Positions 26,201 through 34,604 of a stretch of 64,000 nt of DNA are shown here, piece by piece. Position 1 is the stretch's first letter, and each line of letters opens with the position of its first letter. The notes under the pieces were generated by a model. It did no database searches. It had not been told where the DNA came from and saw only the letters and a program-made list of their open reading frames with translations. A program made the translations under genes and the position numbers. Source of the stretch: Haliotis asinina (taxonomy: Eukaryota; Mollusca; Gastropoda; Lepetellida; Haliotidae); assembly GCF_037392515.1 (NCBI RefSeq), contig NC_090295.1:18926001-18990000 (forward strand), written 5' to 3'.

Positions 26201-29200
26201 CCAACGATTCATTGTCTGCTGTTTCAGACAAATAAATATGCAACAGCACCAGTAAACACATCACCATTTTGAACACGATGTCGTTATTCTCTGTGATATG
26301 CCGCATGTCGTTCACCTAAAGCTATCTGCCCCCGAGCATTGTGTCCTCTTTACTTCAAATGAGTGTCTAATATGAATGTGAGGGAGTGTTCCTTTCAGTG
26401 GACATTGAAAGATATGTTACTCGTATTTGTGGATTACAATAGCATTGTTTATGTTATTTGTAGCGTTACGTACTTTGAAAGTATCAACCTATTAACAATA
26501 GCCCATAACTGCCATTGCACCTTTCCTTTTAGTTTAGGTGTTTTAGTATACACTAAAGACTGGCCCAACCAAGAGATATCTACTCGCAGTCTTGCTCTGA
26601 AGCTATTCGTGTATCCGGCCTGCCGAGGACGAACTCAAGACACCTCTTGTTGTACATCTTCATCAGGGAACTGGGTTTTGCTGGCGCTGGACAGTCACTC
26701 GCCTGGGAAGAGCAACCTTTGAAGAGGCAAACAGTGAGTGAACCTTTTTGGATTGCGATATATCAGTGCGATGACAATACGTTAGAGTGTAAAATCCAAC
26801 ACATGACACACTCTTACAATATTCGGCACACTACATCGTCGCCAGATGGCACAAAATATAACACACAGCACAGGTCTCTACTTACTCTCTAGATAGCGCA
26901 GCATTTGGGACAAGAACATGGGGCACTACGTGTTTTCCGTATGGCACAATATAAAACACACAACGTGGGGCATCACATACTCCCAGATAGCACATACATT
27001 ACATGTAGTCTAGATGACATAGTGTTGTGCACAGTATAGGGCACTACGTGTTCTCCAGGTGGCACAGAATAAGGCGCACGCCTGTCACATCATGGAGCAC
27101 TACATGCTCTCAAGATGGCACAGCATAAGGCTCACAACATGGGACATTACATGCTCTCTAGCTGAAAAAGTATAAGGCACTACGTGGTCTCAAGATGGCG
27201 CAGAATAGGACATTCCGTGGCACAGTATAAGGCACAGAACACTGGGCACTAAATACTTTCTTTATGACACATTACATCGCACACTTAAAGGTCACATGCT
27301 ACGCAAAAATCAATTTTACAGATTCTGATGCCCTTCGATGTGGTTTTACAGAAACTAATTATCAAAAATGCAGTTGCAACGTAAAATAACGCGCTGGGTT
27401 GAAAAGTGGTTTCAAAAACTGTGCTGTGCTGCGCTGCGCCCGTGATTAGGTTCGCCCGGCTTAAACCGGGAAGGCGACACTTGAAAACAGCAAGTGGATC
27501 ATGTAAGGGTTATTGGTATTGTTGAAGTTGGAGAACAAGAGATGTTTTTTGGTGATTACAACTATCTGGGGTCTGCAGTAATAATACACTGGTCCCATAC
27601 TGCAAATTAAATTTTCACTGTTAAGAACGGTTCAGGTTGAAAACTGAAATGTTTTGGTCCATGTTCATGGAAACATAGAAAAATATGCTGATTGTGATAA
27701 TGATTTAGTCTCTCATTGCCTACATCTCCAATCGCTAACAAAGCTCACTAATTAGGATGAAAAAATGCACACCTAGTCTTATAATTAAACCGCCTTCTAT
27801 TAGTAGTGAATATATTAATCAATGGCCTAATGTGTCAAAATGTAAGCAGCTTTTTCAAGCTTATATTTCCAAGAGATACATGTTAGTTTGATCGTTGTTT
27901 CCAAAGGCAATACATTTACATGGTTTGTAGTCATTTTTCTCTCACTTTTGATTCTCTAATTCCTGTCTTGTGTAAATAAGTATTAGTTGTTAAAATATTC
28001 TGAGTAATCTTGTATTGAAAATATTTCCAAGATTTCTCTGCGTACATCTTTTTACTTAATGTATAATACCATGGGCAAATCGTCTTCCTAATGTATCCTC
28101 CCATGAAGACATTTACTATCTTTTAATATCAATAAATATAGTCATTTTATACCTTTTCCTTCTTTCAAACAGAAGAGTCCTCTTTCAGATTGTAGGGTGA
28201 CGCTTGTTTATCACCGTTTAAACTGTGGTCAACACAAAATGATGTGTTGTTTTAAGACTGTAGGCCAATCGAGAACAACTCGTGATAAGCAGTCATTGTT
28301 TCAGATAAAACTCAATTTCTGATTCGTTGACACCTGTGTGTCTGCCTGCTTTCTGCTAATGACAATATGCAATACACAGCTTCAGTCATTCACCATATTA
28401 TGCAATTTGAATTTAACCCCCATACATAAATACATTGATTTATGGCTCGTGCACCTGTGTTCTGAATCCGTTACAGTATCTAATTACACAAACAGGCAAG
28501 TGTGATACTTGTACACATGACATGTTATTATGTCTGTCGGTTGCAAACAAACTGCATCCAATTTTCACTTATGACTGAATCGGACGGAAACGGGTGCAAA
28601 CTCAGATTGTCAGTTTTAAGTTCTGCTTTGTAATTGGACGAACGACAGTTTGCAGCCAGGCAGTAGTTCACCATCAGTATTTCTTGATTGGATCGAACGC
28701 AAATGCAGGGAGCATGTATCTACAAAACCCAACATAATTCTTTGTGATAACAACTTCTTCTTTGCATATGATGCGACGTTTCGGTATGGATTCTTATACC
28801 TTTGTCACGCCTGTAGGGCTGGGACGGCTCCACATTTCCTACCTAGGTACCCGACCCCCTATAACCCGACCCGCCACGGGTACCTGTTATAACAGTAACT
28901 GCGAGGTGTTCCCTTTCAGTACACTACAATTCACCTGGCTGTCCCTTTCTCGGTACTCCTCCCTCGTAATAAACAGTGAACTACGCAAATATGTTAATGA
29001 TTGTCTCTTAAACAACTTTTTTTTTTTAGGACAATAATTCTACAAAAACCTCACAGAACTGATACGATGTTTTGATTATGATCAGCGTTTCATCGCTCCG
29101 GTTTTGAGCCGAAGAGTATTTTACTATTGCAGGGTATTGGATAGTTGTTTCAAGCCTGTTTGTAACACGTAAGCCCCTGTAATTGGATGTCAGGTCAGTC

Positions 29201-30605
29201 ATGTATGCACATTTCCTCGTGAACCAATCATATCAAACAATACGTCAAGATCATCAGGTAACCAATCACAATGAAGGTTACATTTGAAGCATGCAACATG
29301 GATAAGTTTCGTTTTCAGTCCAGTTATGTTAATTGAATAATTCTGTTGAACCTGATAACTGCATAATATTTTTAAAAAATAGGTGAACACCTGGTGGTTC
29401 TTCTTTTCAGACCCTATTTGAGGCGGATACCAGCGTTCCTGACTCTCATACCCGTAAACAGTTAACTATTTCCAACCTATGTTACACATTACATGCTTAG
29501 TTGTTCACAGTAGATATCTTGTGGGTTTTCAGTGCACGTTTAGCCCACAATCTCCAACACAGACAACAATGATTGTACAATCTCGCTGAAAATAAAGTTG
29601 TGAACCCCCCTCAACTCCCATGGGAAAGAAAACAACATTTCATTAATTTTTCATTGATTAGTCATGTGATCAAAGTGGCTTCGGGTAGTGACACGGGTAC
29701 ACTGGTCATGTCATTACCCACTATTATGAATCCACACCTTAAAGTCGCATCATACACAATAAAAAAGGTATTATCCATAAGGTATCTTAGTTTCTTATTA
29801 CTCACCATACTTATAAAATGCCAATCATCTCTACATACACACAATTAGCTCTCACGGTGTCGGCAAATGAACCAGCCAACGAAAGACGTCATTACACTTG
29901 AGTGCACATCCACCCGCTCTGACTGGGCTCGGTCTCTCGGGTGCTTCGTTTCGAGGAAAGTAAACCCAGCTACAAAATATTGCACTTTGGATTTGCGATT
30001 GTACACTTTTAAGTTCGTTTTATTTTTTTTTCACAATCAACGATGCATATTATATGTCACGAATAAGCGATAAGAGTGTTTTCATTATGTTTGGGTTTAT
30101 TTTTTGGGTTGCATGTGGCCGTCAAATGAACACTACATGCTGCATGTTACAATTACACTCAATGACTCAACATCTGCACATTCTCATGAGACCCGTCGCA
30201 TTTATTCACCCAACAATTCCCTTTTTAATTAGGATTAGAAATGATCCCCAGCAACTAAGATGCCACCAATCTGTCCTTATGACTGAGTTGATCAAACAGG
30301 TCGCCGTGTCATAGTGACCTAGATCGATGATCATGACGCCAGTCACCGCATTGCCTGGGTAATTTACAGACCACTGACAAACAGCAAGTAGATTGGCGAG
30401 TGTGGAGTTTATCAAAGTTCTTTTAATCATGTTTACGTCTTGACACTGCAGACCACTGCACTTGAAATCGACGTCAGACGATTGACAAACAGATACACAA
30501 ACATATAGCATCGACGATCATCCACACACGCCTCACATACCCAGGTGTCTTCTTACCTGTTGTAACATAGAGCAGAATTAGTACAAAGCTCCACAACTTC
30601 ATCAT
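8138..30605 (-). CDS. secreted tandem C-type lectin with Thr-rich linker and antistasin-like C-terminus
   Basis: Hand-built gene model. Minus-strand coding exons: 30605-30557 (signal peptide), about 25125-24878 (CTLD1 first half), 22965-22789 (CTLD1 second half), 18926-18648 (CTLD2 first half), 14592-14425 (CTLD2 second half), 12838-12698 (Thr-rich), 8238-8138 (antistasin-like, stop TAA). Donors and acceptors are GT/AG and every readable junction is phase 1, so CTLD halves and modules shuffle without frame change. The expected product is about 380-400 aa, secreted, with two CTLDs. CTLDs bind sugars or other ligands; neither carries the EPN/QPD or WND calcium motif, so mannose- or galactose-type binding is not predicted. 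A role in mucus or innate immunity is inference. The first CTLD1 exon shows apparent frameshifts and its acceptor is unresolved. An alternative is two adjacent lectin genes. Confidence 0.7.
8283..8536 (-). repeat. SINE family A with internal deletion
   Basis: GAGTTGAGTTTTACGCCGC to CGTTCACGGGTC at 8503. The block normally carrying CTGACCACCCGATCCCGTTA is missing. A second partial head (AATTCTAACCCGGATCTTCA) follows directly at 8504-8536. It lies in the last intron of the lectin gene. Confidence 0.8.
8611..9438. mobile_element. foldback element with ~355-bp inverted arms (non-autonomous)
   Basis: Arms 8611-8963 and 9078-9438 are almost perfect reverse complements around a 114-bp loop. The ends read TATGG(C/A)ATACTGTAAGG. 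Inside the arms, short CpG-rich words (CTCGCGATCTCGC, GAGAATGCGAGATCGCGAG) recur many times. The inner arm ends carry the palindrome TGCGCATGCGCA. Flanking duplications could be ATCTGG (8605-8610 and 9439-9444), or TA if the element starts at CTGTAAGGG (8620). Open frames across it are artefacts of the repeated words. It sits in the last lectin intron. Confidence 0.85.
9745..9900. repeat. minisatellite, ~60-bp unit, about 2.5-3 copies
   Basis: Units read GTCAGTAGTGTGCAACAACC, CCC-rich, CTTCTCAAAA(C/G)(A/T)TTGAACAC, then TTTTTTGTCAGT again. It is intronic to the lectin gene. Confidence 0.75.
11624..11853 (-). repeat. SINE family A copy
   Basis: GAAGTTTTACGCCGCACTTGG, GGCGGTCTGTAAATAAATCG, GATCAACAGCATGAGCATCG, CCCGTTAGTCGCCTCC. 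The head is degraded (CTCTTCCCAGGTCA). It lies in the last lectin intron. Confidence 0.8.
12129..12313 (-). repeat. SINE family A, diverged
   Basis: GTGAGTGGGTGAGTTCAGTTT, CAATATTCCAGC, a middle deletion, then CTGCGAGTCTGACCACCCGA, CCTGTTAGTCGCC and a degraded head. Confidence 0.7.
12698..12838 (-). CDS. lectin gene exon: Thr-rich mucin-like linker
   Basis: The acceptor is CATCTTTTTTAG and the donor TCAG|GTAAAA; 141 nt, phase 1 at both ends. It encodes 47 residues of which about 24 are Thr, with Ser, Ala and Pro, including runs of six and nine Thr separated by one Lys. This is a typical O-glycosylated stalk between the CTLDs and the C-terminal module. The (ACC)n codon runs are a plausible length polymorphism. 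Confidence 0.75.
13530..14424. repeat. 42-bp minisatellite seeded by CTLD exon end and splice donor
   Basis: About 20 units of 42 bp. On the minus strand a unit runs TTTCCCCTACCTCTGTCAGT, ACAGTAAGCTTCC, GAGGAGCTG. The end of the CTLD2 exon at 14425 reads TTTCCCCTACCTGTGTCAGT, TCA|GTAAGT, so each unit copies roughly the last 25 exon bases plus the donor. The array fills the start of the following intron. The units nearest the exon are the most diverged; the central ones (13780-14010) are the most uniform. Confidence 0.85.
14425..14592 (-). CDS. lectin gene exon: CTLD2 second half
   Basis: The acceptor is TTCTCTCC-poor but canonical (AACTGCAG|GAGAG) and the donor is TCA|GTAAGT; 168 nt, phase 1 at both ends. 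Residues include ETYSYHHW, GGEPG, EDCVVM, FWKDFSC and FPYLCQ. The three Cys (EDC, FSC, YLC) are the canonical CTLD set, whose partner is the alpha-1 Cys in the preceding exon. EPG stands where sugar-binding CTLDs have EPN and WKD where they have WND, so classical Ca-dependent mannose binding is doubtful. Confidence 0.85.
14733..14910 (-). repeat. SINE family A, tail missing
   Basis: AATTGAGTCCTGACCAGACA, GATCAACAGCATAGGCATCG, GCGAGCCTGACCACC, AATCCCGTCAGTCGCC, then a degraded head. Confidence 0.75.
15164..17360. other. lectin intron, mostly unrecognised
   Basis: Between the CTLD2 half exons; no exon, SINE or transposase signal could be supported. At 16891-16946 there is a 56-nt stem-loop with 8-bp ends GGGAGTCC/GGACTCCC and a B-box-like AGAACCC. 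A T-rich run occurs near 16745. Confidence 0.4.
17361..18106 (+). mobile_element. non-autonomous TIR element (family C), copy 2
   Basis: The left end is AAAATCACATGCAACG and the right end TTGGTTGCATGTGACCTTTA, which are inverted versions of each other. The interior (about 745 bp) matches copies at 6879-7597 and 27284-30121. There is no transposase. It lies in the intron between the CTLD2 half exons. Confidence 0.7.
18497..18566 (+). repeat. SINE family A fragment
   Basis: CATGTTTGTCGTAAGAGGCG, GGGATCGGGTGGTCACGCTC, GATGACTTGGTGGACATGTC; only the middle of the element. It is about 80 bp from the CTLD2 first-half donor. Confidence 0.75.
18648..18926 (-). CDS. lectin gene exon: CTLD2 first half
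   Basis: The acceptor is ACTACGTTGCAG and the donor AATG|GTGAGA; 279 nt, phase 1 at both ends. Features: ACPYTI at the long-form CTLD N-terminus, the alpha-1 Cys in KKSCGTKGGNLV, VWIGLSD (the WIGL core), and QWKWDNG at the exon end. This is the best-preserved CTLD half in the gene. An extra Cys (MCLRDG) may pair with ACPY. Confidence 0.85.
19386..19536 (-). repeat. tRNA-derived SINE (family B), diverged
   Basis: GTGAGTGAGGTTAGTTTTACG, CAATATTCCGCCAATATCAC, GTGACACCTGAAA, then GGGGAATCGAACTTTG, the reverse complement of a B-box. Confidence 0.75.
19560..20012. repeat. repeat family D, left part
   Basis: Starts CCCCTTCACACTTCCGGCGA and carries words such as GTACATTCGAA, GCATTCTA and CTCGAATG. 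They recur at 46380-46770, 62270-62690 and, past the Tc1-like element, at 21545-21800. It looks like an old inverted-repeat element in which the Tc1-like copy is nested. Confidence 0.45.
20016..21523 (+). mobile_element. Tc1-like DNA transposon, full length but dead
   Basis: The ends are inverted: left TAAACTGACGGGCAAAAGAA, right (reverse complement) TAAACTTACGGGCAAAAGAA, flanked by TA. The transposase starts at ATG 20264 (MTRLTAEQRVRAIGML) and is broken by a frameshift near 20380. It continues in another frame to 20866 with the first catalytic Asp in LFSDESRF and VMVWGGI. It shifts again, has a stop just before QDNATPHTA (second Asp), and keeps SPDLSPIEHLWD (catalytic Glu). This is a DD34E-type Tc1 relative. 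It lies in the lectin intron between CTLD1 and CTLD2. Confidence 0.85.
20264..21290 (+). pseudogene. Tc1-like transposase pseudogene
   Basis: An N-terminal HTH region (EQRVRAIGMLQLGASHSRVA), an Arg-rich linker, DES, GGI, DNATPHTA and PIEHLWD motifs in the correct order, spread over at least three frames with an internal TAG. It cannot make an active protein. Confidence 0.85.
21545..21810. repeat. repeat family D, right part
   Basis: TTTGACATTCTCTCC, GGTTCGAATTTTGGA, CAGTTCGAAATATCG and TTTTACACTGCCA parallel the right part of the family-D copies ending near 46770 and 62690. An (AT)n stretch follows at 21791-21815. Confidence 0.4.
22680..22771. repeat. (CT)n microsatellite
   Basis: Imperfect CTCTCTC/CCCTCTCT array that begins about 18 bp past the donor of the CTLD1 second-half exon. 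Confidence 0.9.
22789..22965 (-). CDS. lectin gene exon: CTLD1 second half
   Basis: The acceptor is CCCTGCAG|GTGCC and the donor TTCA|GTAAGT; 177 nt, phase 1 at both ends. Residues: GNYTNWASGS, HKDCVYM, TWKWHKAVC, LNYVCEF. It has the three canonical Cys of the C-terminal CTLD half, an N-glycosylation site (NYT), and no EPN, QPD or WND. The exon end and donor are nearly the same as those of the paralogous exon at 14425 (TTCA|GTAAGTTT), so the two CTLDs arose by duplication that included the splice site. Confidence 0.85.
23212..23357 (+). repeat. SINE family A, internally deleted
   Basis: GAAGGTCCGGGTTAGAATA, then a jump to GACTTGGTTGACACGTCATC, TGGATTGTCTGGTCTAGAC, GATTATTTACAGACC; the tail is missing. 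Confidence 0.8.
23574..24877. repeat. 32-bp minisatellite seeded by CTLD exon end and splice donor
   Basis: About 40 units. The plus-strand consensus is CCACTTGTCCAGATCCACCC, TGTTCCACCTTA (32 bp). On the minus strand a unit contains TGGA(C/T)(C/G)TGGACAAGTG and GTAAGGTGG, which is the last 18 bases of the adjacent CTLD exon (QWTWTSG) plus its donor GTAAGG. Units are uniform from about 23990 to the exon and decay away from it. Between 24330 and 24720 there is a 128-bp higher-order repeat of four unit types. The unit has no stop in any plus-strand frame, so long open frames across the array (for example 24017-25078) are artefacts. Confidence 0.9.
24878..25125 (-). CDS. lectin gene exon: CTLD1 first half, frame-disrupted
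   Basis: Donor AAGTG|GTAAGG, phase 1. The C-terminal part is clear: RRRGGHLVDVDS, VWIGLTAS, QWTWTSG, parallel to GGNLVTI, VWIGLSD and QWKWDNG in CTLD2. Upstream, the CTLD-like pieces lie in three different frames (SYGKRMRFV, then SADVDENC, then RRRGGHLV), so at least two indels are present. The acceptor is not resolved; none of the AGs near 25090-25125 gives the expected phase. Either decay or assembly error. The 32-bp minisatellite begins at its donor. Confidence 0.6.
25296..25550 (+). other. unrecognised 84-aa open frame
   Basis: Open frame opposite to the lectin gene with a coding-like composition (DNTDFRETVTFSWSG, NITFVGRAIW). No family is recognised. It lies in the first lectin intron, so it could be a transposon relic or chance. 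Confidence 0.2.
25812..25930 (+). repeat. SINE family A fragment
   Basis: CTGACTTAGTTGACACGTGCC, CACTGAATTGTCTAGTCCAG, ATATAGCTGAGTGTCTACG. Confidence 0.65.
26830..27283. repeat. degenerate minisatellite, ~50-60-bp unit
   Basis: Repeated words GGCACAGTATAAGGCAC, CATGGGGCACTACATG and CTCTCMAGATGGCAC. Unit lengths vary, with about eight to nine units. It lies in the first lectin intron. Confidence 0.75.
27284..30121 (+). mobile_element. TIR element (family C), copy 3, split by insertions
   Basis: Starts CTTAAAGGTCACATGCTACG and ends GGGTTGCATGTGGCC, the family ends in inverted orientation. Matching blocks lie at 27284-27460, 27660-27720, 28283-28440 and 29848-30121; what lies between is inserted DNA. 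The largest insert (about 28440-29847) holds its own inverted words around GATGCGAC (28765-28797 and 29721-29760). Confidence 0.6.
28750..29790. mobile_element. possible nested inverted-repeat element
   Basis: TTTGCATATGATGCGACGTTT then GGTATGGATTC at 28760-28795 is mirrored on the other strand at 29720-29765 (GTGTATGATGCGACTTTAAG, GTGTGGATTC). Arms are about 35-40 bp with about 75% identity. Its ends and target duplication could not be fixed. Confidence 0.4.
30557..30605 (-). CDS. lectin gene exon 1: start codon and signal peptide
   Basis: ATGATGAAG at 30605-30597 followed by a hydrophobic core (MMKLWSFVLILLYVTTG), then donor AACAG|GTAAGA, phase 1. A phase-1 signal-peptide exon is the usual first exon of secreted CTLD genes. 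The link to the CTLD exons 5.4 kb downstream is by phase and strand only. Confidence 0.65.
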
Positions 30606-30815
30606 TGCACAGAAATAATAATTCCTTCCTTCAGACACGCCCTGCTGAAGAGACTGTGTGGAGTTGAAGATAGAGGACAAGCATGTCTCCGTGGCTGGAG
30701 ACGAAGCTACTTCGTAGGCCGTTCTGGATGTCGTTCTGGCGCAAACAACGTGGCATGCCTCACGCAAGCTCAACAAAAAAAAGTATGCTATAAGATGGAC
30801 TCGTTGATATGGAAA

Positions 30816-30890
30816 GTGAGTGAGTTTAGTTTTATTTACTCAGCAATATTCAAGCGTTAGTCCGGACCCCGACAATCTGATTCCCGCGAT
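30816..30890 (-). repeat. SINE family A remnant
   Basis: GTGAGTGAGTTTAGTTTTA, TCAGCAATATTCAAG, TCCGGACCCCGACAATCTGA; strongly decayed. Confidence 0.55.
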
Positions 30891-31652
30891 ATCCGAACAG
30901 TAGCTGGCTGTAACCAATCTTGTTTACTATATAAACTCATTACTTGTTGATTCATTAATCCGTTGCTTCAGTCTCCGTATCCGGACGTTAATCAGAGGTA
31001 ACAGATTGGCTAGTTACACATGGTTTTGCTTCATTAATCCGGTGGTACATCAAAGAGGTTCGGATAATAGCCTTACCTCGTGAGCGCCTGTGATTAGCGC
31101 TGGTCTTCATCGGCTGACTTCAATTGTAATTGTTAACTGAGGTGACACTTCTGCGTTGAACATGTCATTAGTTTGTGATTGTAATCAGTTAATAGGTTTC
31201 ACTTTTGTTTAGTTTGAGTAATACCTGTCATGTTTCCTTGCTGTATAAAATACCGATCGAGTCAAAATGAAATTAGCTGCACTTGACACCTGTCAGTCAC
31301 AATGGCAAGTCCCGCCCCTAAGCGTAAAACGATGGGAAATTACTGCCGCACAAAAAGAGAAATTCGTAGATACAAAGAGAAAAATCCTAAAGCCAAATGA
31401 GAGCGAGTGACTGGTGTGTGTAATATTATAAATAATCTATTCAGACATTGCATTGATTGATTGTTATGTTAATATTCAAGTGTTATGTCTACAAACTGTA
31501 ATAAAGTCATTTGATACATGTATACGCTCGTATGTTCTTGTCTCAGTATGTCAAAGGGAAGTAACTCGGTTTGCTTCAGTAGTCCGTACGTTTCACCATC
31601 CGAACGTTTTTGATGAAAAACAGAAGTGTTCGGATTAACACGGCCTGACTGT
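30885..31652 (+). mobile_element. Tigger/pogo-like DNA transposon, deletion derivative
   Basis: The right end TGTTCGGATTAACACGGCCT then GACTG is followed by TA. The left end near 30885 has CCGCGATATCCGAAC, a weak inverted match to CCGTGTTAATCCGAAC. Internally 31301-31399 encodes only a transposase N-terminus with KRKT and KREIRRYKEKNPKAK, typical of the start of Tigger CENPB-type DNA-binding domains, then a stop. The catalytic core is deleted. Confidence 0.5.
31301..31399 (+). pseudogene. truncated Tigger-like transposase N-terminus
   Basis: A 32-aa frame beginning MASPAPKRKTMGNYC and ending EKNPKAK then TGA. Basic and helix-prone, it matches the family's first helix by motif only; the remaining ~500 residues are gone. 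Confidence 0.5.
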
Positions 31653-31922
31653 ATATGGCGGCGGTTGAGATGGGAAGGTAAACAGGAGATCGTTTAAGAC
31701 GCATTTCTCGTGATCTCAATGTTCATACGTTCTAAACATCCATGTGTCAGTTTTAGTTCCTAGCGACATGTTATATTTAACAGTTAGCCAGCTGGCTAAA
31801 GGGGTAACTCGTATCACTGAAGGCCTTGGTTCGAGTTTATATAGCAAGATGTAGCGTTCTCTGATTCGTTCTCTGATCTCAATGCTGGTTATTCCTTACG
31901 CGTGTTCGATGCTTTTACGATT

Positions 31923-32189
31923 GACCCGTGAAGGTCCCGGGGTAGAATAGGCCTTCAGCAACCCATGCTTGCCATAAAAGGTGACTATGCTTGTCGTAAG
32001 AGGCGACTAACGGGATCGGGTGGTCAGACTAGCTGACTTGGTTGACACAAGTCATCGGTTCCCCATTGCGCAGATCGATGCTCATGTTGTTGATCACTGG
32101 AATGTCTGGTCCAGACTCGATTATTTACAGACCGTCGCCATATAGCTGGAATATTGCTAAGTGCGACGTAAAACTAAACTCACTCACTC
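31923..32189 (+). repeat. SINE family A, full-length reference copy with perfect TSD
   Basis: 267 bp from GACCCGTGAAGGTCCCGGGG to AAACTAAACTCACTCACTC. The 12-bp GCTTTTACGATT flanks it at 31911-31922 and 32190-32201. No clear Pol III A/B boxes were found in the head. The 3' tail (GGAATATTGCTAAGTGCGAC, GTAAAACTAAACTCACTCAC) is shared with family B. Confidence 0.95.
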
Positions 32190-32521
32190 GCTTTTACGAT
32201 TCGTAAATCCTCAGCTGAGAAGACTGGTATGACCTGAGTCACCTCTACATGTTTTGTTTTCACAGTTTAGTCAGTCTCAGTTCTGGTGTCCTTTGCTGAA
32301 GTGTTGCTGAAAGAGGCTTAAAACTAAACTCACTGGTACTAATATAGGTTTCAGCAAGCGCACGTAACTTAACTGGGAGCAGCGAACAGTGTATCCATGA
32401 TGACCAGACGAAGCGTTGATAAAATCTACCATTTAGTAAACAGGGAAGTGCACGATACATGATTTCAGTATACCAGTGTCAGACCCGGTGTGGCTGAGGC
32501 CATACGTATGCTTTAAAGACA

Positions 32522-32650
<129 letters not shown>

Positions 32651-34520
32651 GTGACTGAACTCGTTGACAAAAATTAATATTAGTTTGACACTTACTGATA
32701 TGAAAATATCTAACCTGATTATATCTAAATACAGGATCTAGACACGATAACATACATTGTTTGACATTGCTAGATCGCCGTAGGTGGAACATAAATACCG
32801 AGGCATGCTTCTTATATATTGCACAGACCTTAATTTCCTCATGGCCAGGAAAGAGAGCAAAGCAATTACGTAACATCGGCTGAATGCTATCAATTGTGCC
32901 AAATCAGTTCACATTTCATGATATCTCAAGATCACATTTCACATATCGTCCATGTTTGAAAAAGATAACCTGCACGATATGGTGAATAACGGAATAGTCA
33001 GTAAAACGGTGTCTATATATTTGGTTTATTCTATTTTTGCCTGCACCTTAACTCGGCAGAGGCAGCACCCTACGTGTTTATCTAAGCCTAGGGTCGTCTA
33101 ACACACCTGAGTGAGTGAGTGAGTGAGTTTGGTTTTACGCCGCTTTTAGCAATATTCCAGTGATATCACGGCGGGGGACATCAGAAAATGGGCTTCACAC
33201 ATTGTACCCATGTGGGGAATCGAACCCGGGTTTTCGGCGTGACGAGCGAACGCTTTAACCACTAGGCTACCCCACAGCCCCTTCAATCACCTGAGTTCGC
33301 TCACATGCCATGCACTCAGTTCATAATAAATAGTAAACTCAGTTATCTGCGACATCCAGAAATATAGACTTTTACCTGGCACCATCTCACCACTTGTTTA
33401 TGGTGACTGAAATGCGGCTAAATTATACGTGATATATATGTAAATTTAAATATGAGTGATGTAAAGTTCATGAAATTTTCCGTGTAATGCATTTTTTAAA
33501 ATGTGACAGCGAGTTCTTTATGTAAATTCTCTTTCTATATGTAAATTTAAATGTGACTGTGATGTGATGATAAATTTAAATGTGACTTTGTAAACTTGAA
33601 TGTGGTATATTCAATGGTGTGAAGTTTGAGATGAACCGTGCCGATTTTGTTTGTTTTAAGGATTAGAACGATCCACCGCTTTTAATCCCATAACACAATG
33701 TCCCGAAACAGTGGCGGCTCACAAGTTGCTTCAGGCAATACAATCTGATGGTGGTTGATGACTTTATAACAGGTATTATGAGAGATAACAACACTCAGGT
33801 TACCCGACAAAGGCATTTCTCGTGTCTGGAGTAAAGTACTCAGCATTATGAATATAGGTCTAAATGCATATTAACATCTTATGTAACATACGCATGGCGG
33901 TGCAGTAAGCGGAATCACCAGCGGAGTTACTAAAACGAACATCGATCAAAGGATTAACCGATAACACGCTGATTAAATAATTACCTTTTTCTTGCACAAC
34001 ATTTTTGTCAAAGCTTAGTGTTTATATAGATTTACTAATGTTTACTGAATACACACAGTCGTTAAGTGCCCGTGTAAACAAACGCCGTGTAAACAAAGGA
34101 TTAACCTGCAATAGGTTAAATGATTGCTCATTATTAGCTAATTCAATTATTTTTGTTAACAATGGCGGACATCATGTAGTTAGTTGTCAGGTGTGTTGTC
34201 AGGATCTCGGGTGACTACTGAGATTATGCATCAGTGTGAAAAACCTGAAACGATGTGTCACTTTTTCGTATATTAGACTGACAAAAGACACTGGGCTTTT
34301 AACTGGATTCTTTGTCAGCTAGAGATTAATGGCATATCCTTCCTTTATGTACATATTGATGGATACATTCATGAACAAGGTAACATGCTGACACTGTTGC
34401 TATATCTTTACTCTGCATTAATTTTAATGTTTGCATTTTGTTTTTATTCAATTGCTGTAGCATTCAACAGAATATGCTTTTTCGTCGTGAAGTGAAATGA
34501 GACATACACAAGGTCGAACT

Positions 34521-34604
<84 letters not shown>
